Below, one piece after another: positions 7,477 through 16,259 of a stretch of DNA of 64,000 nucleotides (its first letter is position 1; the number at the start of each line of letters is the position of its first letter). The notes under the pieces are model-generated. The model saw only the letters and a list, made by a program, of their open reading frames with translations, searched no databases and was not told the origin of the DNA. Source of the DNA: Pseudomonadota bacterium (GTDB lineage Bacteria > Pseudomonadota > Alphaproteobacteria > Rhodobacterales > Rhodobacteraceae); assembly GCA_020161615.1 (NCBI GenBank), contig JAIUPD010000010.1, positions 62,001-126,000 of the forward strand, in the 5' to 3' direction. Both the position numbers and the translations under genes were made by a program.

Positions 7477-10092
7477 CTATTCGGCGGCGAGGGCGGGTGA
7501 GGGCGTCGGGCTGGAAATGGCGGCCACCAACGCCGCGATCTCGGGGCGGCAGGCGCCGCAATTGCTGCCGGCACCGGTGGCCCGGGCGATGGCGGCGACA
7601 TCGCAGGCGCCGGCCTGCGCGGCGGCCGTGATCCGGTTGCGCCCGATTCCGGTGCAGGCGCAGACGACGGGGCCGTTGTCGGGCTGGTCAGCGCGCGCGC
7701 GGGGGGCAAGGCTGCCGGGCAGGACCGGTGCGCCGATCCGGGCGATGATCGCGTCGCGGGCCAGCGCGACCGGCGCGGGGCCCGAAAACAGCAGCGCGCC
7801 GATCCGGCCCCGGTCGACAAGGGCAAGCGTGGCCAAACCGCGCGCGGGATCGTCGGACCGGATGACCTGGGCATCGGGCAGGTCGAACAGGCGCCGCGCG
7901 AAGGCCTCGATATCCGGGGGGGCGGTCAGGTCTGCAAGTTCGGCGGCATAACCCGATTCGGTGACGCGCCGCGCCCAATAGGCACTGCCGGGCGTAAACT
8001 CGTGGGCTGAGGCGGCGAAAGCGAACCAGCGGGCGGGGAAGGGCACGACCGAGACCGTCGCCGCCTTGAGCTCGGGCTGGCCCGAGACCGGGTCGAGCGC
8101 GCCGGGCACCAGCGCATCCACGCGGCCGGTTGGCGCGGTCTCGCCGGACCAATGCATCGGCGCGAAGGCCTGCCCGCGACCGACCCGGTCGGTCAGGACG
8201 ACGCGCAGAACCGCGCGGCCATGGTCCGAGGTCACCTCGGCCAGCCCGAAGGGCGCAACGCCAAGCTGCAGCGCATCGGCGGGATGCAGGTCGATGAACG
8301 GCTCGCCCAGATGGCGATTCAGCCGGGCGGCGCGCTCGGTGCGGGTCATCGTGTGCCATTGGTCGCGGATGCGCCCGGTGTTCAGCCGCAAGGGCCGCTT
8401 TTCCGAAGGCATGGCCGCCGGGGGGCGGGATGTGACGGCCACCATCCGCCCGCGCCGGTCGGGCGTGAAGAACAGCCCATCGGCAAAGAACCGGCCCCCC
8501 TGTCGTTGGGCAGTGAAGGGCCAGCGGAAGGGGTCCATCACCTCATACGCGGCATCGCTGATCCGGGCTTTGCCCGAAATGTCGAAATCGCGGCCGAACC
8601 GCCCCGCGATGCCCGAAAGGGCAGCGTGTTCGCGGAAGATGGCGGCGGGGCCGGGCCAGTCAAAGCCGGCAAATCCCATACGCTGAGCGACCTGCGCCAG
8701 CATCCACCAATCGGGCCGGGCCTGACCGGGAGCGGCGATCACCTGCCGCTGGCGGCTGATCGTGCGGTCGGAATTGGTGACGGTGCCGGACTTTTCGGCC
8801 CAGGCGGCGGCTGGCAGCAGGACATGCGCCAGCCGCGCGGTATCGGTGGCACCGGCGACGTCGCTGACCACGACGAAATCGCATCCGGCAATCGCGGCGC
8901 GCACGGCGTCGGCCTCGGGCAGGGTCACGGCGGGGTTGGTGTGGATGATCCACAGCGCCTTGATCCGTCCATCACCCACGGCGCGGAACAGGTCGACGGC
9001 CTTCAACCCCGGGCGGTCGGCCATGCGGGTCGCGTTCCAGAACCGGCCCACCGCCCGGCGGTGATCGGGATTTTCCAGCGCCAGATGACAGGCGAGCTGG
9101 TTCGCCAGGCCGCCGACCTCACGCCCGCCCATCGCATTCGGCTGGCCGGTGACCGAAAACGGCCCCATGCCGGGGAGGCCGATGCGGCCCGTGGCCAGAT
9201 GGCAGTTGAGGATGGCATTGACCTTGTCGGTGCCCGAGGTCGACTGGTTTACCCCTTGGGAGAAAACCGTGACAACCCGCGGTGTCGCGCACCAGAGGTC
9301 GATGAACCGGTCGAGAAGGGCGGCAGCAACCCCGGTATCTGCCAAATCGGCGCGGGCGGCGGCGACGGCGGCCTCGGCACCCTCGACATGGGCGAGATAA
9401 CCGGCATCCGTCAGGCCCCGGTCGGCAATCGCCGCCAACAGCCGGTTGAACACCGCCACATCGGCGCCCGGCGACAGCGGCAGATGCAGGTCGGCGGAAT
9501 CGGCGGTGACGGACCGGCGCGGGTCGATGACGACAATCTTCGTACCGCGCGTGGTCCTTGCCGCCTCGACCCTCTGCCACAGCACCGGATGGCACCAGGC
9601 AAGGTTCGATCCGACCAGCACCACCAGATCGGCCTGGTCCAGATCCTCGTAGGTGCTAGGCACCGTATCGGCACCGAAGGCGCGGGTGTGGCCGGCGACG
9701 GTCGAGGCCATGCACAGGCGCGAATTGGTGTCGACATTGGCGCTTCCGATGAAGCCCTTCATCAGCTTGTTCGCCACGTAATAATCCTCGGTCAGCATCT
9801 GCCCGGACAGATAGAAGGCGACCGAGTCCGGCCCATGCCGGGCAATCGTGTCGCGGAACCGGGCGGCGACCAGATCCAGCGCGGCATCCCAGTTCGTTTC
9901 GACCCCCTTGACCAGCGGCGTGGTCAGCCGGCCGGACAGGCCGACCGTTTCGCCCAGAGCGGTGCCCTTGGAACAGAGCCGCCCGTGGTTCGCCGGGTGG
10001 TCGGGGTCGCCCTTGACCCTGATGCCGTTCGCAACCGGCGTCAGGATCACCCCGCAGCCGACCCCGCAATAGGGACAGGTGGACCGGGTCAT
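7477..10092 (-). CDS. nasA: Assimilatory nitrate reductase catalytic subunit
   Basis: An 871-residue molybdopterin (bis-MGD) enzyme reducing nitrate to nitrite in the cytoplasm; called NasC in Paracoccus. The N-terminal [4Fe-4S] ligands are Cys6, Cys9, Cys13 and Cys40. The central molybdopterin oxidoreductase and the C-terminal molydopterin-binding domain follow. The last ~60 residues add a BFD-type [2Fe-2S] domain with CACTG and NCGAC cysteine pairs, found in NADH-linked assimilatory reductases. It overlaps nirD by 4 bp. Established knowledge: in such systems electrons come from NADH through the nitrite reductase flavin and the Rieske-type small protein. Confidence 0.96.
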   Translation of the reverse strand: MTRSTCPYCGVGCGVILTPVANGIRVKGDPDHPANHGRLCSKGTALGETVGLSGRLTTPLVKGVETNWDAALDLVAARFRDTIARHGPDSVAFYLSGQMLTEDYYVANKLMKGFIGSANVDTNSRLCMASTVAGHTRAFGADTVPSTYEDLDQADLVVLVGSNLAWCHPVLWQRVEAARTTRGTKIVVIDPRRSVTADSADLHLPLSPGADVAVFNRLLAAIADRGLTDAGYLAHVEGAEAAVAAARADLADTGVAAALLDRFIDLWCATPRVVTVFSQGVNQSTSGTDKVNAILNCHLATGRIGLPGMGPFSVTGQPNAMGGREVGGLANQLACHLALENPDHRRAVGRFWNATRMADRPGLKAVDLFRAVGDGRIKALWIIHTNPAVTLPEADAVRAAIAGCDFVVVSDVAGATDTARLAHVLLPAAAWAEKSGTVTNSDRTISRQRQVIAAPGQARPDWWMLAQVAQRMGFAGFDWPGPAAIFREHAALSGIAGRFGRDFDISGKARISDAAYEVMDPFRWPFTAQRQGGRFFADGLFFTPDRRGRMVAVTSRPPAAMPSEKRPLRLNTGRIRDQWHTMTRTERAARLNRHLGEPFIDLHPADALQLGVAPFGLAEVTSDHGRAVLRVVLTDRVGRGQAFAPMHWSGETAPTGRVDALVPGALDPVSGQPELKAATVSVVPFPARWFAFAASAHEFTPGSAYWARRVTESGYAAELADLTAPPDIEAFARRLFDLPDAQVIRSDDPARGLATLALVDRGRIGALLFSGPAPVALARDAIIARIGAPVLPGSLAPRARADQPDNGPVVCACTGIGRNRITAAAQAGACDVAAIARATGAGSNCGACRPEIAALVAAISSPTPSPALAAE

Positions 10093-10424
10093 GCGACGCG
10101 CCAGGTTTGCAGCCGGGTCGCGTCGATCAGGACGCGGCCCTGTTCGACCCGCGCGGGATAGGTGGAAACGGACCCGTCGTCCTCTCCCAGCGCGAGCCCG
10201 GTCTCGAGGCTGAAAACCCAGGCATGCAGCGGGCAGGTCACGGCATGGCCGTGCACGATCCCGTCCGACAGCGGCCCGCCCTTGTGCGGGCAGCGGTCAT
10301 CGAGCGCGAACACCCGGTCGTCGAAGGTGCGGAAGACCGCGACGCAGCCTTGGGCTGTCTTCACCGTGCGCGCGCCCCGCGGCGGGATGTCGTCCAGCGC
10401 GGCAATGTCGATCCAGAGCGTCAT
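10089..10424 (-). CDS. nirD: Nitrite reductase small subunit / Rieske-type ferredoxin
   Basis: A 111-residue Rieske-fold protein of the NirD (NasG) family. Both ligand pairs are present: Cys45-x-His47 in RCPHKGG and Cys64-x2-His67 in TCPLHAW, so it should hold a real [2Fe-2S] cluster. It sits between nirB and the nitrate reductase with 4-bp overlaps on both sides, which fits a job as the electron carrier shared by the two reductases. Start codon and length are unambiguous. Confidence 0.94.
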   Translation of the reverse strand: MTLWIDIAALDDIPPRGARTVKTAQGCVAVFRTFDDRVFALDDRCPHKGGPLSDGIVHGHAVTCPLHAWVFSLETGLALGEDDGSVSTYPARVEQGRVLIDATRLQTWRVA

Positions 10425-12856
10425 TCGGCGGCCTCCAGCGACAGGTCGGCAAGGGGCTGGAACCGCCGCGCCGCATCGGGCTTGGCGTGTTCGGCCCAGG
10501 GATCTTTCTGGTAGATGGACTGGCTCAGATCAAAACGCGCGATCAAGGCGGCGCGGATCTCGGCATCCAGCACCTGCGACTTGATCCAGTCGAGCCCGAC
10601 CTTCCTGATCCATTTGTAGGGCCGGTCCAGGTATTTGGCATGTTCCCGGTAAAGCTGAACGAAGGCCACCGTGACGTCCATTGCCTCGGCCTCAGTCTCG
10701 ACCACGACAAGGCGCTGGGTTTCATGCAGGTCCATCCCCGCGGCACCGCCGACGCCGACCTGGTATCCGGAGTCGACGCAGACGATGCCGACATCCTTGC
10801 AGGTCGCCTCGGCGCAGTTGCGCGGACAGCCCGACACGGCCAGCTTGACCTTGTGCGGCGTCCACGATCCCCAGAGCCTTTGTTCCAGCTTGATGCCCAG
10901 GCCCGTCGAATCCTGGGTGCCGAACCGGCAGAACTCGGTCCCCACACAGGTTTTCACCGTGCGCAGGCCCTTGGAATAGGCATGGCCCGACACCAGACCG
11001 GCAGCGTTCAGATCGGCCCACATCGCCGGCAGGTCATCCTTGCGGACACCCAGCAAATCGATGCGCTGCCCGCCCGTAACCTTGACCATCGGCACGTTGT
11101 ACTTGTCGGCGGCATCGGCGATGGCGCGAAGTTCGCGGGCGTTGGTCACACCCCCCCACATGCGCGGCACCACGCTGAACGTCCCGTCCTTCTGGATATT
11201 GGCGTGCAGGCGTTCGTTGACGAATCGGCTTTGCGCATCGTCGCGATAGTCCAGCGGCCAGTCGGCCAGCAGATAGAAGTTCAGCGCCGGGCGGCAGGAA
11301 GGGCAGCCGCAGGAGGTGCGCCAGCCCAGTTCCTGCATGACGGCGGGCATCGATTTCAGTTCTTGCGCCTTGATCAGGCGCCGGACGTCTTCATGGGTCA
11401 GATCCGTGCAAGCGCACATCGGCTGGGCCGTGGGCATCTGGAAGGCATCGCCGAGGCTGAGCGCCAGCACCTGCTCAACCAAGCCGCTGCAGGTCCCGCA
11501 GGAGGCCGAGGCCTTGGTCCTGGCCCGCACCAGTTGCACGGTGGTGGCGCCCCCCTCGATGGCGGCGGCGATCTGGCCCTTGCATACGCCGTTGCATCCG
11601 CAGATCTCTGCCTCAGGCGGCAAGGCTGCAACGGCTGCAAGAGGGTCCGCGGCGACACCGCCGGCAAAGGCGGGGCCGAAGATCAGCGTCTCGCGCTCGC
11701 CCGAGATGTCGGCGCCATCCTTGATCTTCTGGAAGAACCAGTTTCCATCGGCGGTATCGCCATACATGACCGCGCCGATCAGCCGATCACCTTCGAGGAC
11801 GAGCCGCTTGTAGATGCCGCGACCGGGATCGCGGAACACGATTTCCTCACGCCCGGGCTTGTCGGCGAAATCGCCGGCGCTGAACAGGTCCACGCCCGTA
11901 ACCTTGAGCTTGGTCGCGGTCTGCACGGGGCGAAAGGCGGCATCGCCACCATTCAGGACCGAGGCCAGCACCCTTGCCTGATCGTAGAGGGGCGCCACCA
12001 GGCCGAACAACTGGCCGTCGAACTCGACGCATTCGCCGAGGGCGAAGATATCCGGGTCGGCCGTGCGCATTTGCGCATCGACGACGACACCCCGGTTCAC
12101 TTCCAGATGGGCATCGGTGGCAAGGCGGGTCTCGGGGCGGATGCCGACGGCCATGCAGACCAGATCGGCGCCGTAGACGGTGCCATCCTCCAGCAGCACG
12201 GCCTCGACCTTGTCCTCGCCAAGGATCGCCTTGGTCGCGCCCTTGCAATGCACACGGATGCCGCGCCGTTCCAGATCCTTCTGCAACAGGTAACCCGCCG
12301 CCGGATCCAGCTGGCGTTCCATCAGATGGCCCATCAGGTGGATGACGGTCACATCCGCGCCGCGCGCGGCCATCCCCGCCGCCGCTTCCAGCCCCAGCAG
12401 TCCGCCGCCGATGACGACGGCTTTCGCACCGGGGCGGCTGGCGGCGATCATCGCATTCGTGTCTTCAAGATCGCGATAGGTGACGACACCCGGCAGCGCC
12501 TTGCCTGCCACCGGGATGATGAAGGGCGCCGAGCCCGTGCCGATCACCAGCCGGTCATAGGGCGTGTCACCCTGCGCCGTGACCACGACCTTGGCCGCGC
12601 GGTCGATGCGGACCACCGGCTCGCCGAAGCGGCAGGTAATGCCCCGGTCGGCATAGAAGGCATCGTCATGGGTGATGATGTCCTCATAGGCCTTTTCGCC
12701 CGACAGGACCGGCGACAGCATCAGCCGGTTGTAATTGCCGCGCGGCTCGGCGTTGAACAGGGTCACATCCCATTGGTCCGGGGCGGCATCCAGCAGGTGT
12801 TCGATCAACCGGCCCGAGGCCATGCCGGCGCCGACGATGACGAGTCGTTTCTTCAT
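10421..12856 (-). CDS. nirB: NADH-dependent assimilatory nitrite reductase, large subunit
   Basis: An 811-residue enzyme reducing nitrite to ammonium. In order: an FAD domain opening VIVGAGMASGRLIEHLL, an NADH domain with VVIGGGLLGLEAAAG near 150, two BFD-type [2Fe-2S] segments (CGCNGVCKGQ...CGTCSG and CACTDLTHED...CGCPSC), then the sulfite/nitrite reductase halves with the siroheme-[4Fe-4S] ligands CVGTEFC and SGCPRNC. The start at 12856 is chosen because homology begins MKKRLVIVG and AGAGGAC precedes it. It lies 20 bp after the transporter gene and overlaps nirD by 4 bp. Its flavin module probably also feeds the nitrate reductase. Confidence 0.96.
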   Translation of the reverse strand: MKKRLVIVGAGMASGRLIEHLLDAAPDQWDVTLFNAEPRGNYNRLMLSPVLSGEKAYEDIITHDDAFYADRGITCRFGEPVVRIDRAAKVVVTAQGDTPYDRLVIGTGSAPFIIPVAGKALPGVVTYRDLEDTNAMIAASRPGAKAVVIGGGLLGLEAAAGMAARGADVTVIHLMGHLMERQLDPAAGYLLQKDLERRGIRVHCKGATKAILGEDKVEAVLLEDGTVYGADLVCMAVGIRPETRLATDAHLEVNRGVVVDAQMRTADPDIFALGECVEFDGQLFGLVAPLYDQARVLASVLNGGDAAFRPVQTATKLKVTGVDLFSAGDFADKPGREEIVFRDPGRGIYKRLVLEGDRLIGAVMYGDTADGNWFFQKIKDGADISGERETLIFGPAFAGGVAADPLAAVAALPPEAEICGCNGVCKGQIAAAIEGGATTVQLVRARTKASASCGTCSGLVEQVLALSLGDAFQMPTAQPMCACTDLTHEDVRRLIKAQELKSMPAVMQELGWRTSCGCPSCRPALNFYLLADWPLDYRDDAQSRFVNERLHANIQKDGTFSVVPRMWGGVTNARELRAIADAADKYNVPMVKVTGGQRIDLLGVRKDDLPAMWADLNAAGLVSGHAYSKGLRTVKTCVGTEFCRFGTQDSTGLGIKLEQRLWGSWTPHKVKLAVSGCPRNCAEATCKDVGIVCVDSGYQVGVGGAAGMDLHETQRLVVVETEAEAMDVTVAFVQLYREHAKYLDRPYKWIRKVGLDWIKSQVLDAEIRAALIARFDLSQSIYQKDPWAEHAKPDAARRFQPLADLSLEAAE

Positions 12857-12876
12857 GGAACTGTCCTCTCGCGATC

Positions 12877-14085
12877 TCAGGCGGGTTGTCCGGTGGGGGC
12901 GCCGTTCAGGCGGCGCACGGCGGCATGCATCCAGATCAGGCAGAGCGCGGCGATCACGAAGAGGGCCGCAAAGCAGGACGACCAAAGCCCGGTGACATCG
13001 CGCAGCCAGCCAAAGACCAGGGGCAGGACGAACCCGCCGAGACCGCCGATCATGCCGACCATGCCGCCGACCGCGCCGACATTCTCCGGGTAGTAGACGG
13101 GGATGTGCTTGAATACCGCGGCCTTGCCGATGGCCATGAACAGACCCAGCACGAAGACCACGGCGATGAATCCGGCGGGCGGCATGCCAAAGGGCAGTGC
13201 CAGGAGCAGGGTGGCAAGGGTCGAGACGGCGAAGGTCCAGTACAGCACCGCCCGCGCGCCATATTTGTCAGACAAGGCCCCGCCCCAGGCCCGGAAGATC
13301 GACCCTGGGATCGAATAGGCGGCACCGACCATCCCGGCCACGGCGACCTCGAACCCGTAGACGCCGATCAGATAGCGCGGCAGCCACAGGGCCAGCGCGA
13401 CGAAGGCGCCGAAGACAAAGAAATAATAGAGCGAGAAGCGAAGCACGCGGATATCGGCCAGGGGTGCGAACTCGGCCGCAAAGCTGCGCTCCGGGGTCTT
13501 GCCGCGCGCGGCGATGACCGGATCATCGTCGGACAGGAGCCAGAAGGCGACCGCCGTCAGGGCCAGCACGGCGGCATAGGCCTGCGCGGCGCCCTGCCAG
13601 CCCAGGGCCAGCATCAGGAACGGCGCCGCGAATTTGGTCACGGCCGAGCCGATGTTGCCCACGCCGAAGATGCCAAGCGCGGTGCCCTGGCGGTCGGCGG
13701 GATAGAAGCGCGACACATAGGCGACGCCGACGGCGAACGACCCGCCCGCGATGCCGACGCCCAGGGCGGCAATCAGGAATTGCCCGTAGGTCTGGGCATA
13801 GGACAGCAGGAAGGTGGCGAGCGCGGCCGCCAGCATGGTCAGGGTAAAGACCAGACGGCCGCCCAGACGGTCGGTCCAGACGCCAAGGATGACACGGACC
13901 AGCGATCCGGTCAGGATCGGCATGCCGACCAGCAGGCCGAACTGGGTCTCGGTCAGCGACAGCGTTTCGCGGATCTGCAGGCCGATGATCGAAAAGATCG
14001 TCCAGACGGCGAAACAGACGGTGAAAGCGCCGGTCGACAGGGTGAGGGCGCGGGTGGCATTGGGGGAAACGGCGGCAGAGGCCAT
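12877..14085 (-). CDS. Nitrate/nitrite transporter, MFS family (NarK/NasA type)
   Basis: A 402-residue inner-membrane protein with about 12 hydrophobic segments. The MFS motif GVWTDRLGGR follows the second segment, and two glycine-rich nitrate-signature regions are present (AGGSFAVGVAYVSRF and GGMVGMIGGLGGF). The start MASAAVSPN at 14085 is preceded by GGAG at a good distance, while upstream in-frame codons run into the leader. It is the first gene after the structured leader of the nas operon, and nirB starts 20 bp later. It brings nitrate, and perhaps nitrite, into the cell. Confidence 0.94.
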   Translation of the reverse strand: MASAAVSPNATRALTLSTGAFTVCFAVWTIFSIIGLQIRETLSLTETQFGLLVGMPILTGSLVRVILGVWTDRLGGRLVFTLTMLAAALATFLLSYAQTYGQFLIAALGVGIAGGSFAVGVAYVSRFYPADRQGTALGIFGVGNIGSAVTKFAAPFLMLALGWQGAAQAYAAVLALTAVAFWLLSDDDPVIAARGKTPERSFAAEFAPLADIRVLRFSLYYFFVFGAFVALALWLPRYLIGVYGFEVAVAGMVGAAYSIPGSIFRAWGGALSDKYGARAVLYWTFAVSTLATLLLALPFGMPPAGFIAVVFVLGLFMAIGKAAVFKHIPVYYPENVGAVGGMVGMIGGLGGFVLPLVFGWLRDVTGLWSSCFAALFVIAALCLIWMHAAVRRLNGAPTGQPA

Positions 14086-14329
14086 GGCAAGCTCCGGGCT
14101 GCAAGGCGTCAGGGGGGCGGCAGACGCAGGCCAATACCGGCCGCGTGTCGCCTGCGAATGTCGGGGGTCCGCGTCATCGCGGAGGGTGGCATCCGAATGA
14201 GATGCCGGAGGGCTGCGCCGTTGCAGGCCTGATGTCAGGTCACCACAATCGCCGCAGCGCCGCAACTTCGTGCTGCAACTGCGCGGGCCGGGGCGGGTTC
14301 CTGCCGAAATTTTAGGCGAAAATCAGGGC
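14086..14329 (-). promoter_or_regulatory. nas operon leader with tandem hairpins, candidate NasT antitermination target
   Basis: A 244-bp gap transcribed leftward between nasS and the transporter gene. In transcript order it can form five hairpins: CCTGA-CA-TCAGG (14239-14228), CTGC-AACGGC-GCAG (14226-14213), a 6-bp stem GGCATC/GATGCC (14206-14188), CCGCG-ATGA-CGCGG (14182-14169) and CGCAGGC/GCCTGCG (14156-14125). The second has a hexanucleotide loop with A1 and G4, the loop rule of ANTAR-protein RNA targets. Its GCCTGC flank could instead pair with GCAGGC of the last hairpin. No clear U-run follows any stem, so a classical terminator is not proven. Confidence 0.5.
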
Positions 14330-15442
14330 TCAGCCGTCGAGGGGATCAAAAATCCAGCCGTCGAAAAACCGGTCCGGCCCCAGAATCATGGTCCCGCGTT
14401 CCGAGGCGACCGCGGTGGGATGCGACAGGGTGCCTTCGATCTTCTGCGAGGCGCCCGGCAAATCGGCACCCGCCTCGCGCAGGTGAAGGCGATAGAGATC
14501 GGTGCGGAACACCGCCGATCCGGCCATCACCGCAGGGCCCTCGGGCAGGCCGTGACGGCGGGCGAGCAATGCGGCGATCAGCCCGCCGAGGCTTTTCCAC
14601 GGGAATGTCGCCGCGCCCTCGTGGAAGGTGACGAAGCGCCCGGCGCCGCCGAGGCCGCCGGTCAGCGCGCGGTCGATGACCTCGGGCGGGAGGGACAGGA
14701 ACTCCGGCCGGGCCAGGATCTCGGCCGCCATGCTGCGGTTCGCGGGCAGATCCAGCCAGCGCCCCGCCCGCCACACCGCCCGCATCAAGGCGCGCGCCGT
14801 ATCCGGGGCGGATTCGGCCCAGCCCGACCGGACGGCCAGGACCTTCTCCGCCGCCGCCGCCCAGATCGCCCGGCCCGGCAGCAGGATGCGGCCGAGGCCC
14901 TGCCGCTCGGCCACCGAGCCCCAGGGTTCACCCACGCAGAACAGGTCGATCTCCCCCGCCTCCAGGGCCTGCGCCATCAAGGGCGGCGGGACGGTGCGGA
15001 TGTCGATATCGTCGCCCAGCCAGCGGGTCATCAGCAGGGCATGGGTCGAAAACGGAAAGGGCACGCCGACGCGCAGGCGCGCAGGGCCGGCCGCACGGAT
15101 GGCGCGGGCCAGCGGCGCCGGCTCGGTCAGGCCGGCCACACGCTGCGCCAGCGCCTCGGCCGCGCCCACGGCCTGCCCGCCCTGCGACAGGATCATCAGC
15201 ACCTCGACCGGGGGCAAGGCCGGACCCAGCCCCATGGCGCGGGCCACCGCCATCGGCGCCAGCATATGCGCGGCATCGACCGCGCCCGCCGCCAGCAGAT
15301 CGCGCAACGAGGCCCAGGACCGTGCCTGCGCCAGATCCAGCACCAGCCCTTCGTCGGCGGCGAAGCCCAGTTCGCGTGCGACGATCAGCGGTGCCGCATC
15401 GACCAGCGGCACATAGGCCGCGCGGATCGCAAGCCCGCTCAT
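14330..15442 (-). CDS. nasS: NasS, nitrate/nitrite sensor of the NrtA/CmpA family
   Basis: A 370-residue protein of the nitrate-binding NrtA/CmpA family (opening IRAAYVPLVDAAPLIVARELG, with FCVGEPWGSVAE near 165). It has no signal peptide and starts almost directly at the binding domain, so it should be cytoplasmic, unlike transporter-associated NrtA. Its start overlaps the stop of nasT (ATGA). Established knowledge: in Paracoccus and Azotobacter NasS holds NasT inactive until nitrate or nitrite binds. No NrtB/NrtD permease or ATPase gene is nearby, which further favours the sensor role. Confidence 0.9.
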   Translation of the reverse strand: MSGLAIRAAYVPLVDAAPLIVARELGFAADEGLVLDLAQARSWASLRDLLAAGAVDAAHMLAPMAVARAMGLGPALPPVEVLMILSQGGQAVGAAEALAQRVAGLTEPAPLARAIRAAGPARLRVGVPFPFSTHALLMTRWLGDDIDIRTVPPPLMAQALEAGEIDLFCVGEPWGSVAERQGLGRILLPGRAIWAAAAEKVLAVRSGWAESAPDTARALMRAVWRAGRWLDLPANRSMAAEILARPEFLSLPPEVIDRALTGGLGGAGRFVTFHEGAATFPWKSLGGLIAALLARRHGLPEGPAVMAGSAVFRTDLYRLHLREAGADLPGASQKIEGTLSHPTAVASERGTMILGPDRFFDGWIFDPLDG

Positions 15443-16023
15443 CCCAGAAGGCCCGCCGCGGTGACCAGCGCCGCCGCGACCTCGGCCAGCCGTTTCTTCT
15501 GATCCATCGCGGTCTTGCGCAAGAGTGCATAGGCCTCGTCCTCGGACAGGCCCCGCGCCCGCATCAGGATTCCCTTGGCGCGGTCGATCAGCTTGCGCTC
15601 CTCAAGCGCGCGTCGCGTCGCCTCGAGTTCGGTCCGCAGGCGCTGCATCTGGCCAAACTGGGCGATGGCGAGGTCGATCACCGGGCGCAGCACCTCGGGG
15701 CGAACCCCCTCGGCCACATAGGCCGACACGCCCGCTTCGATGGCAGCGCGCATCAACGCCGTATCGCCGCCCGGGGCGAACAGGGCAACGGCCCGTTCCT
15801 TTGGCCCGGCGGCCAGCGACAGATCCTCGATCACGTCGCGCGACGGGTTTTCCATGTCGATCAGGACCACATCGGGATTCATCTCGGCGATGCGCCGCGC
15901 GAGTGACGAGACATCGGCCAGGATCACCACCCGGCAACCGCCATCGGCGGTGAGCGCATCCGCCACCGCCCGCGCCCGCGTCGGGTCGGGCTCAACGACA
16001 AGAATATCGATTCCTCGGGTCAT
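15439..16023 (-). CDS. nasT: NasT, ANTAR-domain transcription antiterminator
   Basis: A 194-residue response-regulator-like protein. A receiver-like domain (ILVVEPDPTRARAVADAL, with an acidic residue in NPDVVLIDMENPS) is followed by the RNA-binding ANTAR domain at about residues 130-190 (IDRAKGILMRARGLSEDEAY). The start at 16023 is where homology begins; the frame upstream is open by chance. It overlaps nasS by 4 bp. Established knowledge: free NasT binds a leader RNA to let RNA polymerase read through into nas genes; the 244-bp leader beyond nasS is the natural target here. Confidence 0.93.
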   Translation of the reverse strand: MTRGIDILVVEPDPTRARAVADALTADGGCRVVILADVSSLARRIAEMNPDVVLIDMENPSRDVIEDLSLAAGPKERAVALFAPGGDTALMRAAIEAGVSAYVAEGVRPEVLRPVIDLAIAQFGQMQRLRTELEATRRALEERKLIDRAKGILMRARGLSEDEAYALLRKTAMDQKKRLAEVAAALVTAAGLLG

Positions 16024-16218
16024 GGCTTCCGTGTCGCATAAAGCGGACGGAACGCAATGCCGGGTGCTGGGGCAATGACCGCAGAAAACGCGGCCAAACC
16101 AGAGTGCTGAAAATTTGTGCAATCCGGCGGGGGCAGGTCTGGGGTGGATCGACTTTCGCCCCCACCAGGATCATGTTGCGGCGCGGACCACGACCACCCT
16201 GCCGCCATCACCGGGCTG

Positions 16219-16238
16219 GACGGCGGCCCTGCCGTCCA
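16219..16238 (-). terminator. Possible terminator hairpin after the FAD oxidase gene
   Basis: A perfect 7-bp stem GGACGGC/GCCGTCC with a 6-nt loop sits about 20 bp past the oxidase stop and ahead of nasT. There is no T-run after it on the minus strand, so it is at best a weak terminator or a processing hairpin. Confidence 0.35.
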
Positions 16239-16259
16239 CGCTTGCCGTTGAGCGCGGCT

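Noticed and set aside
8152-14232. Long plus-strand open frames across the nas operon
   Set aside because: They are antisense to nasA, nirB and the nitrate transporter, all of which have complete family motifs; the translations are repetitive and match no fold I recognise.
14240-14329. A second AxxGxx hexaloop hairpin that would complete a two-hairpin ANTAR target
   Set aside because: No A1/G4 hexaloop with a 3-bp or longer stem was found upstream of the 14213-14226 hairpin; the adjacent CCTGACATCAGG stem has a loop that breaks the rule.
16024-16218. Sigma54 promoter or NtrC site upstream of nasT
   Set aside because: A TGGCC...CTGC-like string is present in the minus direction, but the GG-GC spacing is off by one base and no TGCACC/GGTGCA dyad was found.
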